This document shows, piece after piece, positions 18,360 through 26,198 of a stretch of 64,000 nt of DNA (positions are counted from its first letter, which is position 1; the number at the start of each line of letters is the position of its first letter). The DNA is from Alphaproteobacteria bacterium (GTDB lineage: Bacteria; Pseudomonadota; Alphaproteobacteria; Kiloniellales; DSM-21159). The translations under genes were made by a program, and so were the position numbers. The stretch is taken from NCBI GenBank assembly GCA_030433005.1, contig JAUILQ010000010.1:49305-113304 (forward strand), given 5' to 3'. The notes beneath the pieces are model-generated. The model saw nothing but the letters and a program-made list of their open reading frames with translations, was not told the origin of the DNA and did no database searches.

Positions 18360-19289
18360 ATGCCCGCCGACCTCTCCGCCCGCCGCCTGCTCGCCGCGCT
18401 CGCGCCCGCGGTCTTCGTGCTGCTCTGGGCGACCGGCTTCATCGGCGCCAAGCTGGGCCTGCCCTACGTCGAGGCCGGCACCTTCCTGGCGCTGCGCTTC
18501 CTCCTGGTGCTGCTGCTGATGGCGCCGCTGCTGCTGGTGCTGCGCGACCAGCGGCTCGGCGGCTGGCGCACGCTCGGCCACGTCGCCGTCGTCGGCGCGC
18601 TGATCCACGGCGCCTACCTGGGCGGGGTCTTCGAGGCGATCGGCCGCGGCATGCCGGCCGGCCTGGTCGCGCTGATCGTCGCCCTGCAGCCGCTGCTGAC
18701 CGCGGCCGTGGTCGGGCCGCTGCTCGGCGAGCGCGTCGGCCGGCGCCAGGTCGCCGGCCTGCTGCTCGGCCTGGTCGGCGTCGCCGTCGTGCTCTCCGAC
18801 AAGCTGGGGGCGGGGGTCGGGAACGGCATTGACGGGCCGCTGTTCGCCGGCTTCGGCCTGGATGCCCTGGCCTTCAACCTGGTGGCCCTGCTCGGCATCA
18901 CCCTGGGCACGGTCTACCAGAAGCGCTTCGCCCAGCACGTGCCGCTGATCGGCGGCGCGGTCGTGCAGTATGTCGCCGCGACCCTGGTGGTCGGCGTGCC
19001 GGCCCTGATCTTCGAGAGCAACCGCGTCGTCTGGAGCGGTGAGCTGGTGGTGGCGCTCGCGTGGCTGGTGCTGGTCATGTCGATCGGCGCGGTCAGCCTG
19101 CTGATGCTGCTGATCCGCTGGGGCGAGGCCTCGCGCACCGCCAGCCTTTTCTACCTGGTGCCGCCGGTGACCGCCGTCATCGCCTTCCTGCTGTTCGACG
19201 AGCGGCTCGGGCCGCTGGCGCTCGGCGGCATGGCGATCACCGTCGTCGGCGTCGCGCTGGTCGTGGTCCGGCCGCGCCGCGCCGGGTAG
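18360..19289 (+). CDS. EamA-type DMT family transporter
   Basis: A 309-residue membrane protein with ten predicted helices in two EamA repeats. Motifs typical of the drug/metabolite transporter superfamily include LLWATGFIGAKLGLPY near residue 22, PAGLVALIVALQPLLTA and PPVTAVIAFLLFDERLGPLA near the end of the second repeat. Proteins of this group export amino acids, metabolites or drugs; the substrate is unknown. It lies 79 bases after the ABC permease on the same strand, without an obvious terminator between, so it may be read through from that operon. Confidence 0.88.
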   Translation: MPADLSARRLLAALAPAVFVLLWATGFIGAKLGLPYVEAGTFLALRFLLVLLLMAPLLLVLRDQRLGGWRTLGHVAVVGALIHGAYLGGVFEAIGRGMPAGLVALIVALQPLLTAAVVGPLLGERVGRRQVAGLLLGLVGVAVVLSDKLGAGVGNGIDGPLFAGFGLDALAFNLVALLGITLGTVYQKRFAQHVPLIGGAVVQYVAATLVVGVPALIFESNRVVWSGELVVALAWLVLVMSIGAVSLLMLLIRWGEASRTASLFYLVPPVTAVIAFLLFDERLGPLALGGMAITVVGVALVVVRPRRAG

Positions 19290-19401
19290 GCAGCCCCCGG
19301 CCGCTCTGCCCGCCACCACCGGCGGCTGCAGGCGGCGGCAGCTTCCTGCCCGCCGATGTTCCTGTTATGTTCCTATCCCATGATCCGGGAGGAACGGCGG
19401 G

Positions 19402-19692
19402 GTGGCAGGCTTCAAGCGTCAGGCGCTCGACGACGAGGACCGGCGGCGGCGGGCGATCGCGCTCGGCGAGCTGGCGGCCGAGGGCATCGGCGTCTTCTGC
19501 TGGTGCAACCGCTGCGGCCACAACGCGACCCTGGGCATCGAGCGGCTGGTCCAGGAGCTCGGGCCGGCCTTCCCGGTGCCGGAGCTCGGTGCCCGGCTGC
19601 GCTGCTCGGGCTGCGGCTCGAAGGACGTCGCGACGCGGCCGGGCTGGCCGGCCGTGGGGCCGGTGGCCCGTCACGGGCCCGGTGCCGGCTGA
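19402..19692 (+). CDS. Small two-CxxC zinc-ribbon-like protein
   Basis: A 96-residue protein with two cysteine pairs, CNRCGH at about residues 34-39 and CSGCGS at 69-74, which together could bind one zinc ion as a ribbon. The first 25 residues are highly charged (DDEDRRRR) and the last 15 are Pro/Gly-rich. GTG 19402 follows the ribosome-site-like GGAGGAACGG. I do not recognise a named family. A role in nucleic-acid binding is possible, as for other small zinc ribbons, but nothing nearby supports a specific job. Confidence 0.7.
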   Translation: MAGFKRQALDDEDRRRRAIALGELAAEGIGVFCWCNRCGHNATLGIERLVQELGPAFPVPELGARLRCSGCGSKDVATRPGWPAVGPVARHGPGAG

Positions 19693-19741
19693 GCGCACCG
19701 TCGGGCTGGACCGCCGCGGCCTCGCGCGGCAGGCTTGGGTC

Positions 19742-20509
19742 ATGTGCGCCGACAGGCCCTCAACGCCGCCGCCGGGCGGCGCAGGCTTCGAGGAAGCGGC
19801 CGACTGGTGGTACGACGACCGCCGGCAGGTCGGCCTCGACTTCGCCGATCCGCAGGCGGTCGCCGACTACGACCGCAACCAGGGCGACCACACGGCCCGC
19901 AACGAGGCGCTCGTCGCGCAGCTGGGGCTCGGGCCCGGCCGCAGTGTCGTCGAGTTCGGTTGCGGCACCGGTTCCTTCGCACGGGCCGCCGCGCGCAGCG
20001 GCGCCGAGGTCGACGCCGTCGACGTCTCGCCCGCCATGCTGTCGCATGCCTGCGCTCGCGCCGAGGCCGAGGGCCTGGCCATCGCCTTTCACCACGCCGG
20101 CTTCCTGAGCTACCGCCACGCCGGCGCGCCGGTCGACGCCGCGGTCAGCCAGTTCGCGCTGCACCACCTGCCCGATTTCTGGAAGGGCCAGGCGCTGCTG
20201 CGCCTGCACGGCCTGCTGAAGCCGGGCGGCCTGCTGTTCCTGCGCGACGTCGTCTTCGGCTTCGCCCCGGCCGAGGCCGCGGCCGGCGTCGAACGCTGGA
20301 TCGACGCGGTCGCCGCTCCCGACCGGGCCGCAGTCGGGGACGCCGCGGCCGGCGGCTTCACCCGTGCCGACTTCGCCGGGCACGTGCGGGACGAGCACAG
20401 CACCTACGACTTCCTGCTTGAGGCCCTGATCGAGCGCTGCGGCCTCGAGATCCTCGGCAAGGAGGCCGCGCTCGGCGCCTACGCGGCCTATACCTGCCGG
20501 CGACTCTGA
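19742..20509 (+). CDS. Class I SAM-dependent methyltransferase
   Basis: A 255-residue methyltransferase. Motif I is VVEFGCGTGSFARAAA (residues 69-84), the S-adenosylmethionine-binding loop. The acidic residue after strand two is in VDAVDVSPAML, motif II-like sequence is AAVSQFALHHLPDFWKG (about 138-154), and motif III is LLKPGGLLFLRDVV. The first 25 residues (Pro/Gly-rich) and DWWYDDRRQVGLDF are specific to its group. The acceptor is unknown. It starts at ATG 19742, 49 bases after the zinc-ribbon gene. It lies tail-to-tail with the XRE-type regulator, eight bases apart. Confidence 0.88.
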   Translation: MCADRPSTPPPGGAGFEEAADWWYDDRRQVGLDFADPQAVADYDRNQGDHTARNEALVAQLGLGPGRSVVEFGCGTGSFARAAARSGAEVDAVDVSPAMLSHACARAEAEGLAIAFHHAGFLSYRHAGAPVDAAVSQFALHHLPDFWKGQALLRLHGLLKPGGLLFLRDVVFGFAPAEAAAGVERWIDAVAAPDRAAVGDAAAGGFTRADFAGHVRDEHSTYDFLLEALIERCGLEILGKEAALGAYAAYTCRRL

Positions 20510-20516
20510 GCGCGCC

Positions 20517-20900
20517 TCAGGAGCCGACCGGCTCGGAGGGGGCGGAAGCCGACTCGAGGGTTTCGGGATCCGGGATCTCGGCCAGGGACTCGACCTCGCT
20601 CGCCGAGGCCCTGGCCTGCTTGTCGGTGCCCTTGTTGCCCTTCGCCGCGGCCTTGGCCGCCTTGCGTGCCGGCTTCTTGGCCTTGCCGTCCTCGTCCGGC
20701 GGGCCGTCGTAGTCGGTCACGCCCTTGGTCAGGGCGTAGCAGGCCAGCCGCACGTAGAGCGGAATCTCGATGGCGCCGCCGTCGCGCTCGCCCTTCTCGT
20801 AGTACTGGATGACCCGGCGCTTGAGGCCGAGCGCGTGCGCCGCCTCCTTCTGCGAGAGCTCGAGGCTCTTGCGCCAGCGCTTGAGGTCCCTGGGTTTCAT
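20517..20900 (-). CDS. XRE-type DNA-binding protein with basic tail
   Basis: A 127-residue protein. The N-terminal helix-turn-helix is clear (RWRKSLELSQKEAAHALGL then KRRVIQYYEKGER, residues 9-41), matching Cro/C1-type domains. The middle resembles an extension of that fold (IPLYVRLACYALTKGV). The rest is a Lys/Ala-rich stretch (KKPARKAAKAAAKGNKG), like a histone-type tail, and an acidic end. Three near-identical palindromic boxes lie 73-167 bases upstream of its ATG. They make autoregulation likely and may also control the divergent small gene at 21132. Confidence 0.82.
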   Translation of the reverse strand: MKPRDLKRWRKSLELSQKEAAHALGLKRRVIQYYEKGERDGGAIEIPLYVRLACYALTKGVTDYDGPPDEDGKAKKPARKAAKAAAKGNKGTDKQARASASEVESLAEIPDPETLESASAPSEPVGS

Positions 20901-20972
20901 GCCGCCGCGTTCCGCCGTCTACCGTTCGGGTCGACCAATCGATGAGGACATCCACTACACCATAGGGCCAGA

Positions 20973-20989
20973 GCGCACAAGGTGCGCAT
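20973..20989. promoter_or_regulatory. Palindromic box 1 (GCGCAC-AAG-GTGCGC)
   Basis: An exact 6-bp inverted repeat around AAG, with a following AT. It is one of three copies (see 21016 and 21051) between the XRE-type gene and the divergent gene at 21132, the closest to the XRE start. The likely binder is the XRE protein. Confidence 0.65.
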
Positions 20990-21015
20990 CGTTCGCGCAG
21001 CCGGTCCGGGAACCC

Positions 21016-21033
21016 TGCGCACCTCGTGCGCAT
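21016..21033. promoter_or_regulatory. Palindromic box 2 (TGCGCAC-CTC-GTGCGCA)
   Basis: This copy has the longest arms, an exact 7-bp inverted repeat around CTC. It lies 44 bases from box 1 and 34 from box 3, measured between equivalent GCGCAC positions. Spacer CTC differs from AAG in the other copies, while the arms are kept, as expected for an operator. Confidence 0.65.
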
Positions 21034-21050
21034 TTCCTGTCTTGCCACAG

Positions 21051-21067
21051 GCGCACAAGGTGCGCAT
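21051..21067. promoter_or_regulatory. Palindromic box 3 (GCGCAC-AAG-GTGCGC)
   Basis: Identical over 17 bases to box 1. It lies 65 bases before the ATG of the small gene at 21132, where it could overlap that gene's promoter. Confidence 0.65.
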
Positions 21068-21131
21068 CTTTCGGGTCATGCCGCACTATCGCCGGCTGCC
21101 GGAGAGCGCCCGGCAAAGAAGGAGGAACGCC

Positions 21132-21374
21132 ATGTTCACCCACTCCGTCTGGGTCTACGGAGAGAAGGCCTACACCGAGGAGCCGGCCTTTCCGGAAGGC
21201 GTCACGCCGCTGCATCGTCCGCAGCGGGTGCCGGTGCTCGACCTCGAGCCGCGGCTGGTCTACCGCGTCGACTATCCGGGCAGCCGCACCCTGACCGCCG
21301 AGGCCACCGAGGTCAGCCTGATCACCCGCGCCCATCCCGAGGCGCAGGTGCGCATCATCCCGGTGGTCCACTAG
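21132..21374 (+). CDS. Small conserved-looking hypothetical protein
   Basis: An 80-residue protein without membrane helices or recognisable motif. It is rich in Pro, Val and charged residues, with a beta-prone middle (VPVLDLEPRLVYRVDYPG). ATG 21132 is preceded by an excellent ribosome site (AAGGAGG, seven bases away), which supports it as a real gene. It is divergent from the XRE-type regulator, with the three palindromic boxes between them, so it is probably part of that regulator's control circuit. The function is unknown. Confidence 0.7.
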   Translation: MFTHSVWVYGEKAYTEEPAFPEGVTPLHRPQRVPVLDLEPRLVYRVDYPGSRTLTAEATEVSLITRAHPEAQVRIIPVVH

Positions 21375-21554
21375 GCTCACACCCCTCTCCTCCCGCCGGC
21401 GGTCTGCCCGTCACAGGCGCTGTGCCGCCCGCGGGCTTGCCGCGAGCCCGCGGCGGCCTCACCTTGAAGGTACGAGCGCGCCCGGTAGCCGGGTACGCGC
21501 CGCCTGCGCGCAGCCGCGCAGCGGGCGACAGCCTGACCTGACGGGGGAGCCTCG

Positions 21555-22250
21555 ATGGCGATCGAACTCTATTCCTGGGCCACGCCGAACGGCCACAAGG
21601 TGCACATCCTGCTCGAGGAGCTGGGACTGGAGTACCGGGTCCATCCCATCGACATCGGCAACGGCGACCAGTTCGACCCCGACTTCCTGAAGATCAGCCC
21701 GAACAACCGCATCCCGGCGATCGTCGATCCCGACGGCCCCGGCGGCGAGCCGCTGGCGCTGATGGAGTCCGGCGCGATCCTGTTCTACCTGGCGGAGAAG
21801 CACGGCCGCTTCCTGCCGGCCGAGGGGCAGGGGCGCTACCGAACCATGCAGTGGCTGATGTGGCAGATGGGCGGGCTCGGCCCGATGCTCGGCCAGGCCC
21901 ACCATTTCCTGCAGTACGCGCCGGAGAAGATCGACTACGCGCAGAAGCGCTACGCCAACGAGGCCAACCGCCTCTACGGCGTGCTCGACAAGCGCCTCGG
22001 CGAGAGCCGCTATCTCGCCGGCGACGACTACTCGATCGCCGACATGGCGGCCTGGCCCTGGACGCGCTACCCGGAGCGCCAGAACGTCGAGCGCGGCGAC
22101 TATCCGAACTTCCAGCGCTGGTTCGACGAGATCGCGGCGCGCCCGGCCGTACAGCGCGGCGTCGAGGTGCTCGCCGGGCTGCGCCAGGCCGCCTTCGACG
22201 ACAAGGCCAAGGAGATCCTGTTCGGCGCGACGCAGTTCCAGCGTCGCTGA
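21555..22250 (+). CDS. Glutathione S-transferase, Nu-type (YfcG/YghU-like)
   Basis: A 231-residue two-domain protein. The N-terminal thioredoxin fold has the Nu-class active-site loop WATPNGHKVHILLEELGLEY, with Thr-Pro-Asn in place of a catalytic cysteine or tyrosine. The glutathione-binding ISPNNRIPAIVDPD and MESGAILFYLAEK follow. The helical C-terminal domain begins near residue 95 (RTMQWLMWQMGGLGPMLGQ) with the N-capping box SIADMAAWPW. Members reduce disulphides or peroxides with glutathione. A close paralogue follows 174 bases downstream. The ribosome site GGGGGAG precedes ATG 21555. Confidence 0.92.
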   Translation: MAIELYSWATPNGHKVHILLEELGLEYRVHPIDIGNGDQFDPDFLKISPNNRIPAIVDPDGPGGEPLALMESGAILFYLAEKHGRFLPAEGQGRYRTMQWLMWQMGGLGPMLGQAHHFLQYAPEKIDYAQKRYANEANRLYGVLDKRLGESRYLAGDDYSIADMAAWPWTRYPERQNVERGDYPNFQRWFDEIAARPAVQRGVEVLAGLRQAAFDDKAKEILFGATQFQRR

Positions 22251-22424
22251 ACGGCTGCCGCTCCGAGCGCCGCTTTCCGAACCCGCGCGCTGCGACCCGC
22301 GTTTCGGACTCGAGCGGGCGCGGCCGCGCGGCGACGGCTGGCCAGCCGGATCCCGATCCGCCAGGATCGCGCCCGCCGCACCAACGACGAACCGACAAGA
22401 CAGCAAGAGGGGAGACACGCAGGC

Positions 22425-23045
22425 ATGACGATGCAGCTCTACACCTGGGGCACGCCCAACGGACGCAAGGTCTCGATCGCCCTGGAGGAGCTCGGGCTCG
22501 GCTACGAGGTGCACCCGATCAACATCACCAAGGACGAGCAGTTCGACCCCGCCTTCCTGAAGGTCAGCCCGAACAACAAGATTCCCGCGCTCGTCGATCC
22601 CGAGGGGCCCGGCGGCAAGCCGCTCGCGCTCTTCGAGTCGGGCGCCATCCTGATCTATCTGGCGGACAAGACCGGCAAGCTGCTGCCGGCCGACGGCGCG
22701 GCGCGCTACGAGGCGCTGCAGTGGCTGATGTGGCAGATGGGCGGCTTCGGGCCGATGCTCGGCCAGGCGCATCACTTCCTGCGCTTCGCCAAGGAGGACG
22801 TGCCCTACGCCAAGGACCGCTACTCGAACGAGACGCGGCGTCTCTACGGGGTGCTCGACAAGCGCCTCGGCGAGTCCGAGTTCCTGGCCGCCGGCGGCTA
22901 CTCGGTCGCCGACATCGCGACCTTTCCCTGGGCGGCGCGCCACGAGTGGCAGCAGGTCGCGCTCGAGGACTTCCCCAACGTCAAGCGCTGGTACGACGCC
23001 CTGGCGGCGCGTCCGGCGGTCGACAAGGGCATGCAGGTGCCCTGA
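22425..23045 (+). CDS. Glutathione S-transferase, Nu-type, second tandem copy
   Basis: A 206-residue paralogue of the preceding gene, sharing long stretches (for example LMWQMGGFGPMLGQAHHFL and YGVLDKRLGES). The active-site loop is WGTPNGRKVSIALEEL. It lacks the 25-residue C-terminal extension of the first copy and ends soon after the fold is complete. The 174 bases between the copies hold no gene. It follows a GAGGGGAGA ribosome site. Tandem duplication of GSTs is common, and divergence at the C-terminus suggests different substrates. Confidence 0.92.
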   Translation: MTMQLYTWGTPNGRKVSIALEELGLGYEVHPINITKDEQFDPAFLKVSPNNKIPALVDPEGPGGKPLALFESGAILIYLADKTGKLLPADGAARYEALQWLMWQMGGFGPMLGQAHHFLRFAKEDVPYAKDRYSNETRRLYGVLDKRLGESEFLAAGGYSVADIATFPWAARHEWQQVALEDFPNVKRWYDALAARPAVDKGMQVP

Positions 23046-23105
23046 GCCTCGCGCCGCGCCTCGTCGGGCAGCGGCCCGGCGAGGTGCCGCCGAGGAGAGC
23101 CGGCG

Positions 23106-23345
23106 TCAGAAGGAGGCGGCCTGCTGCATCGGGGCGCCGCTGGTGCGCGGACGGCCGCGGCGGCGCGGCGCCATGGCGACGATCTCGCCGTTCGCCGAGC
23201 GGCCGCACAGGCCGCGCAGCTCGTTGCGCGCGAGCTCCAGGCTCTGCAGCTCGCGCCGGTCCTCGCGGTCCCAGACCTCCATGCAGCTCAGCTTGATCTC
23301 GACCAGGTCGAGCAGGGTATCGAGGCTACGCTTCGACAAGGACAT
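23106..23345 (-). CDS. Small hypothetical protein, helical with basic tail
   Basis: A 79-residue protein. The first half is a helix-rich segment (SLDTLLDLVEIKLSCMEVW and ELQSLELARNELRGLCG) with a repeating hydrophobic pattern; the second half carries a basic patch (APRRRGRPRTSG). ATG 23345 has a GGAGA-type ribosome site. I do not know a named family. It is convergent with the second GST gene, and the 16-bp palindrome at 23432-23447 lies in its promoter region. Real gene likely, function unknown. Confidence 0.6.
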   Translation of the reverse strand: MSLSKRSLDTLLDLVEIKLSCMEVWDREDRRELQSLELARNELRGLCGRSANGEIVAMAPRRRGRPRTSGAPMQQAASF

Positions 23346-23664
23346 GATGCGGTCTCCGTCCCGATTTGCGGAGCGGCGGGCGCGGCGGTCGGGCGCTGCC
23401 CCTCCTGTGCTTTTGTCTCGATTACCCTGCGTCGTTAATATTAACGAACTGTAACTCGGACTCGCGTTTTTGTGGATAAGGCGTGCCGCCGAACCCCGAT
23501 TCCGTGCGGCGGTTGCAGCGGCCCGCGCGCTTCTTCGCCTGTCGCGCGCCTGCCGGCTGCGACCGGCCCTCTCGCCGCCGTCCGCTCGGTCGTTGACAGC
23601 CAGCCGGGCCGCCGTCTAGAACGGCTCGCCCGCAAACGTCGTGGTACTAAGCCACTCGTATTGC
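23346..23664. other. Intergenic region before tRNA-Ser, with 16-bp palindrome
   Basis: No gene is seen in these 319 bases. They hold the divergent promoters of the small gene at 23345 and of tRNA-Ser. An AT-rich exact palindrome lies at 23432-23447 (listed separately). The rest is GC-rich without further clear signals. Confidence 0.6.
23432..23447. promoter_or_regulatory. Perfect 16-bp palindrome TCGTTAATATTAACGA
   Basis: An exact dyad in an otherwise GC-rich promoter region. Each arm ends in the GTTAA/TTAAC pentamer that forms half of CtrA-type sites in alphaproteobacteria, but the spacing is not that of a full CtrA site. It could be an operator of the small gene at 23345. Confidence 0.5.
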
Positions 23665-23756
23665 GGAGGGGTGGCCGAGTGGCTGAAGGCGACGGTTTGC
23701 TAAACCGTTATACGGTTAACACCGTATCGAGGGTTCGAATCCCTTCCCCTCCGCCA
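23665..23756 (+). tRNA. tRNA-Ser (anticodon GCT)
   Basis: A complete class II tRNA of 92 bases including an encoded CCA. The acceptor arms GGAGGGG (23665-23671) and CCCCTCC (23746-23752) pair exactly, with discriminator G. The anticodon stem is ACGGT/ACCGT around TTGCTAA, giving anticodon GCT. The long variable arm is TACGGTTAACACCGTA-like, and the T loop is GGTTCGAATCC. It reads serine AGC/AGU codons. tRNA-Ser genes are frequent integration targets, and unusual repeats lie directly downstream. Confidence 0.97.
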
Positions 23757-24204
23757 CTTTCCTGAAAAGTATGGAGTTTTTGCTCCCTTGAGCTCCCTCT
23801 TATTCCCGGAGCTTCCCGGCCAGACCTGTCGAGTTTCCCCGCGGCGTGGCACAAGAGTGGCACAGTTCCCTTCGAACCAAGCTGGTAGCCCTGGTCGGCT
23901 GGACCGGGACAAGCCAGGAGGTTCCGGAGCGATTATCCGGGCGCAGGGGGCGTGGCGAGATGATTTCGGATGGGAATCCGGAAATCCGCACTCGCGGGCG
24001 CCCACTGCGTAGCAGATGCGTGCTAGTTGAACTGCGCTGTTGCTGGGAACCAGGTGACGGCGCAATTCGGTTCGGCCGATCAACCCGCCGCACTATCCAG
24101 CGCTCCGACGTGAGCTGGGAGTGCGATTGGGCGGGTCGCTCCCGACTCCTCGCTGAGGGAACCGGCCGGTGTGTGGCGCGCAGACGGACCCCTGTCGGAT
24201 CGGC
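23757..24204. other. Non-coding region after tRNA-Ser, attachment-region-like
   Basis: No gene is supported in these 448 bases; the open frames here are translations of the tRNA or short GC-rich runs. Two features suggest an old integration region: a direct repeat TGGCACAAGAG / TGGCACAGTTC near 23848, and the sequence at 23980-24055 that recurs beside the tRNA-Ala fragment. No integrase remains. Confidence 0.55.
23980..24055 (+). repeat. Copy A of a ~75-bp imperfect repeat next to tRNA-Ser
   Basis: Shared blocks with copy B at 46343-46416, same strand, include GGGCGCC, TGCGTAGCAG-TGCGTGCTAGT (two TGCGT repeats 11 bases apart), CGCTG, TGCTGGGA and CCAGG. Both copies lie just inside a tRNA gene or tRNA fragment. 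They look like integrase arm-site regions of related elements. This is visual alignment only. Confidence 0.6.
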
Positions 24205-25170
24205 TCAGCGGGCAGCCGTGCGAGCCAGGCGGGGAGGCGCGGCGCCGATCTCGGAGAGCCTGCGCTCCTGGCGCTCCCAAAGCCTATCGACCTGCTCGAT
24301 GTCGGCCTGGGAGAGGCTCGGAGCCGGCTTGCGGAGCGATGGCGAGGCGATGGCTCCGCGCCGCCACAGGACGTACTTGCGGATGGCCAGGCCGAGGCCG
24401 GGCTGCTGTTCGAAGCGGGCCAGCGGCAGGTAGGCGTCGAACCGGTCGCGGGCGGTCTCCATCTCGCCCGCGGCATGCAGCCGGCAGAGCTCGACCATCA
24501 TTTCGGGGAAGGCGAAGCCGGTCATCGCGCCGTCGGCGCCGCGCTCCAGCTCCTCGGGCAGGAACAGGCCGCCGTTGCCGCAGAGGATCGAGATCCGGCG
24601 GGTCTGCCCGCTCGCCTCGACCTCGCGGATCCGCGCGATCTTCGAAAGACCGGGCCAGTCCTCGTGCTTGAGCATTGCGCAGGACCCGATCTCCGCCACG
24701 ATCTGCTGGATCAGGGGCGTCGACATGACGACGCCCGTGCCCAAGGGGAAGTCCTGCAGCACGAGGGGGACGTCCTCGCCGATCTGCTCGACGACCTGAC
24801 GGAAGTAGCCGAGCAGCTGCTCGTCCGACTTCAGCCCGGCGGCCGGCGCCACCATGACCCCGGCCGCTCCGGCGTCCATGGCGCGGCGGGCCAAGGACGT
24901 CATGCTCGCGAAGCCCGGCGCGGACACCCCGACCACGACGGGCAGGCTGCCGTCGACGCGCCGCAGCACCCGCTCGACCAGGGAGGTCGCTTCCGGCGCC
25001 GTGAGCTTGGGCGCCTCGCCCATCATGCCCAGCAGGGTGATGCCGTCGACGCCTCGCTCCAGATAGAAGTCGACCAGCCTGTCGAGGCCTTCGAGGTCCA
25101 CGGCTAGGCTGTCCGTGAAGGGCGTCACGGCGATGATGAAGACGCCCCTAGCGCTCGAATCCAGCAACAC
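24205..25170 (-). CDS. Dihydrodipicolinate synthase / N-acetylneuraminate lyase family protein
   Basis: A 321-residue class I aldolase-type TIM barrel. The family start is GVFIIAVTPFTDSLAVDLEG, then DGITLLGMMGEAPKLT (the GxxGE motif) and VVVGVSAP. The Schiff-base lysine is in CAMLKHEDWPG (about residue 160). The usual Tyr in the YN-x-P motif is replaced by VLQDFPLG, so it is not a standard DapA; such members often act on 2-oxo acids in catabolic clusters. GTG 25170 follows GGGGGAAAC. The GntR gene is divergent, with the ATAC-N5-GTAT operator 100 bases upstream. Confidence 0.85.
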   Translation of the reverse strand: MLLDSSARGVFIIAVTPFTDSLAVDLEGLDRLVDFYLERGVDGITLLGMMGEAPKLTAPEATSLVERVLRRVDGSLPVVVGVSAPGFASMTSLARRAMDAGAAGVMVAPAAGLKSDEQLLGYFRQVVEQIGEDVPLVLQDFPLGTGVVMSTPLIQQIVAEIGSCAMLKHEDWPGLSKIARIREVEASGQTRRISILCGNGGLFLPEELERGADGAMTGFAFPEMMVELCRLHAAGEMETARDRFDAYLPLARFEQQPGLGLAIRKYVLWRRGAIASPSLRKPAPSLSQADIEQVDRLWERQERRLSEIGAAPPRLARTAAR

Positions 25171-25528
25171 GTTTCCCCCGCGTCTGTTGCGAGGCGTGAG
25201 GCCAGCGTGATGCCGTCGCCTCCGCCTTCTGGTGTCCAGGCAGACGACGCCGGTCGCCGAAGCCTGCATATACTGATAGTATACAAGGCGTGTGCGGAGA
25301 ACGAAACCACTGCCGGATTCCGAGCCGGCGACGGGGTGCCGGGTGAGGCGTCCCGGCGCGGCCGACGGGTCGGGCCGTTCGGCCCACACAGAGCGGACTT
25401 ACCACTTGCGGTCCTGCAGGATGAACTCTATTTCTCGCCGCTTCGGTCCATCCGGATTCACCGCGCCGACCAGCGTCTCGCAGCGGGCGGTCGTCGGTCC
25501 CGCTTCGATGCATTCAGGGTGAGTGGCC
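25171..25528. other. Divergent promoter region between aldolase and GntR genes
   Basis: About 350 bases without a supported gene. It carries the operator-like site at 25270-25282 and the start-proximal ribosome site of the GntR gene (AGGGTGAG). Nothing else is clear. Confidence 0.5.
25270..25282. promoter_or_regulatory. GntR-type operator ATAC-N5-GTAT, site 1
   Basis: ATACTGATAGTAT is an exact 5-bp inverted repeat around GAT, within an AT-rich TATAC-containing stretch. It lies 100 bases upstream of the aldolase gene and about 245 upstream of the GntR gene. The same pattern recurs at 29316-29328 and, with one change, 41506-41518. Confidence 0.68.
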
Positions 25529-26161
25529 ATGTCGAGCCGCGGTGAGCAGACCTATCGCCAGCTGCGCGACATGATTCTCGACGGCCGCCTCCACAAGGGC
25601 GACCCTGTCCAGGAACTGGCGCTGTCGAAGCGCCTCAAGGTGTCGCGGACGCCGGTGCGCGAAGCGATCAGCCGTCTGCTCGCCGAAGGCCTGCTGAGCC
25701 GCGAGCCGGGGCAGGTTCCGCGCGTCCGCGAGACCTCGATCGACGACTTCATCGAGATCCTGCATGTGCGCCGCATTCTGGAGGTCGAGGCTGCAGGGCT
25801 CGCCGCGGGCCGACCCGACCATGCAGCCATCGAGAAGCTGCGCGCTTCCGTTCAGCAGCTGATGAACAGCCCTCAGCCGAAGCCGAGCGACCATACCTCG
25901 GTCGACGACGAGATCCATGCGGGCATCGCCGCCATGAGCGGCAGCCGCCTGCTGGTCAATCTGATCAGGGACCTGCGCCTGAAGACCCGTTTTTTCGGCA
26001 TGGAACGCATCCCGCAGCGCTTCAAGCCGGGCTGCGAGGAGCATCTGGCCCTGCTCGACGCGATCGACCGGGGCGACGTCGCCGCCAGCCAGAAAGCCAT
26101 GCGCACGCATCTCGACGGGGTGCGCGCCAGCATCATGGAGAGCCTTCAGCGGCTCTTCTGA
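25529..26161 (+). CDS. GntR family regulator, FCD type
   Basis: A 210-residue repressor or activator. The winged helix-turn-helix spans residues 5-70 (YRQLRDMILDGRLHKGDP, then LSKRLKVSRTPVREAISRLL with the family's R-T-P-V-R-E-A). The FCD ligand domain follows (about 78-205) with metal-site residues expected in DDEIHAGIAAMSGS and a conserved C-terminal histidine in MRTHLDGVRAS. ATG 25529 is chosen; GTG 25523 two codons earlier is equally possible. It is followed 38 bases later by a dehydrogenase gene. It probably senses an intermediate of the surrounding pathway. Confidence 0.9.
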   Translation: MSSRGEQTYRQLRDMILDGRLHKGDPVQELALSKRLKVSRTPVREAISRLLAEGLLSREPGQVPRVRETSIDDFIEILHVRRILEVEAAGLAAGRPDHAAIEKLRASVQQLMNSPQPKPSDHTSVDDEIHAGIAAMSGSRLLVNLIRDLRLKTRFFGMERIPQRFKPGCEEHLALLDAIDRGDVAASQKAMRTHLDGVRASIMESLQRLF

Positions 26162-26198
26162 CGCCCTCGCGACGCCCGTCGGGCGGCGGGGCCAACCG

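Noticed and set aside
23700..24083. Open frame on the minus strand ending in a GRDSNPRYGV-type sequence
   Set aside because: That ending is the well-known translation of a tRNA-Ser gene read backwards; the rest is GC-rich open frame over the attachment-like region.
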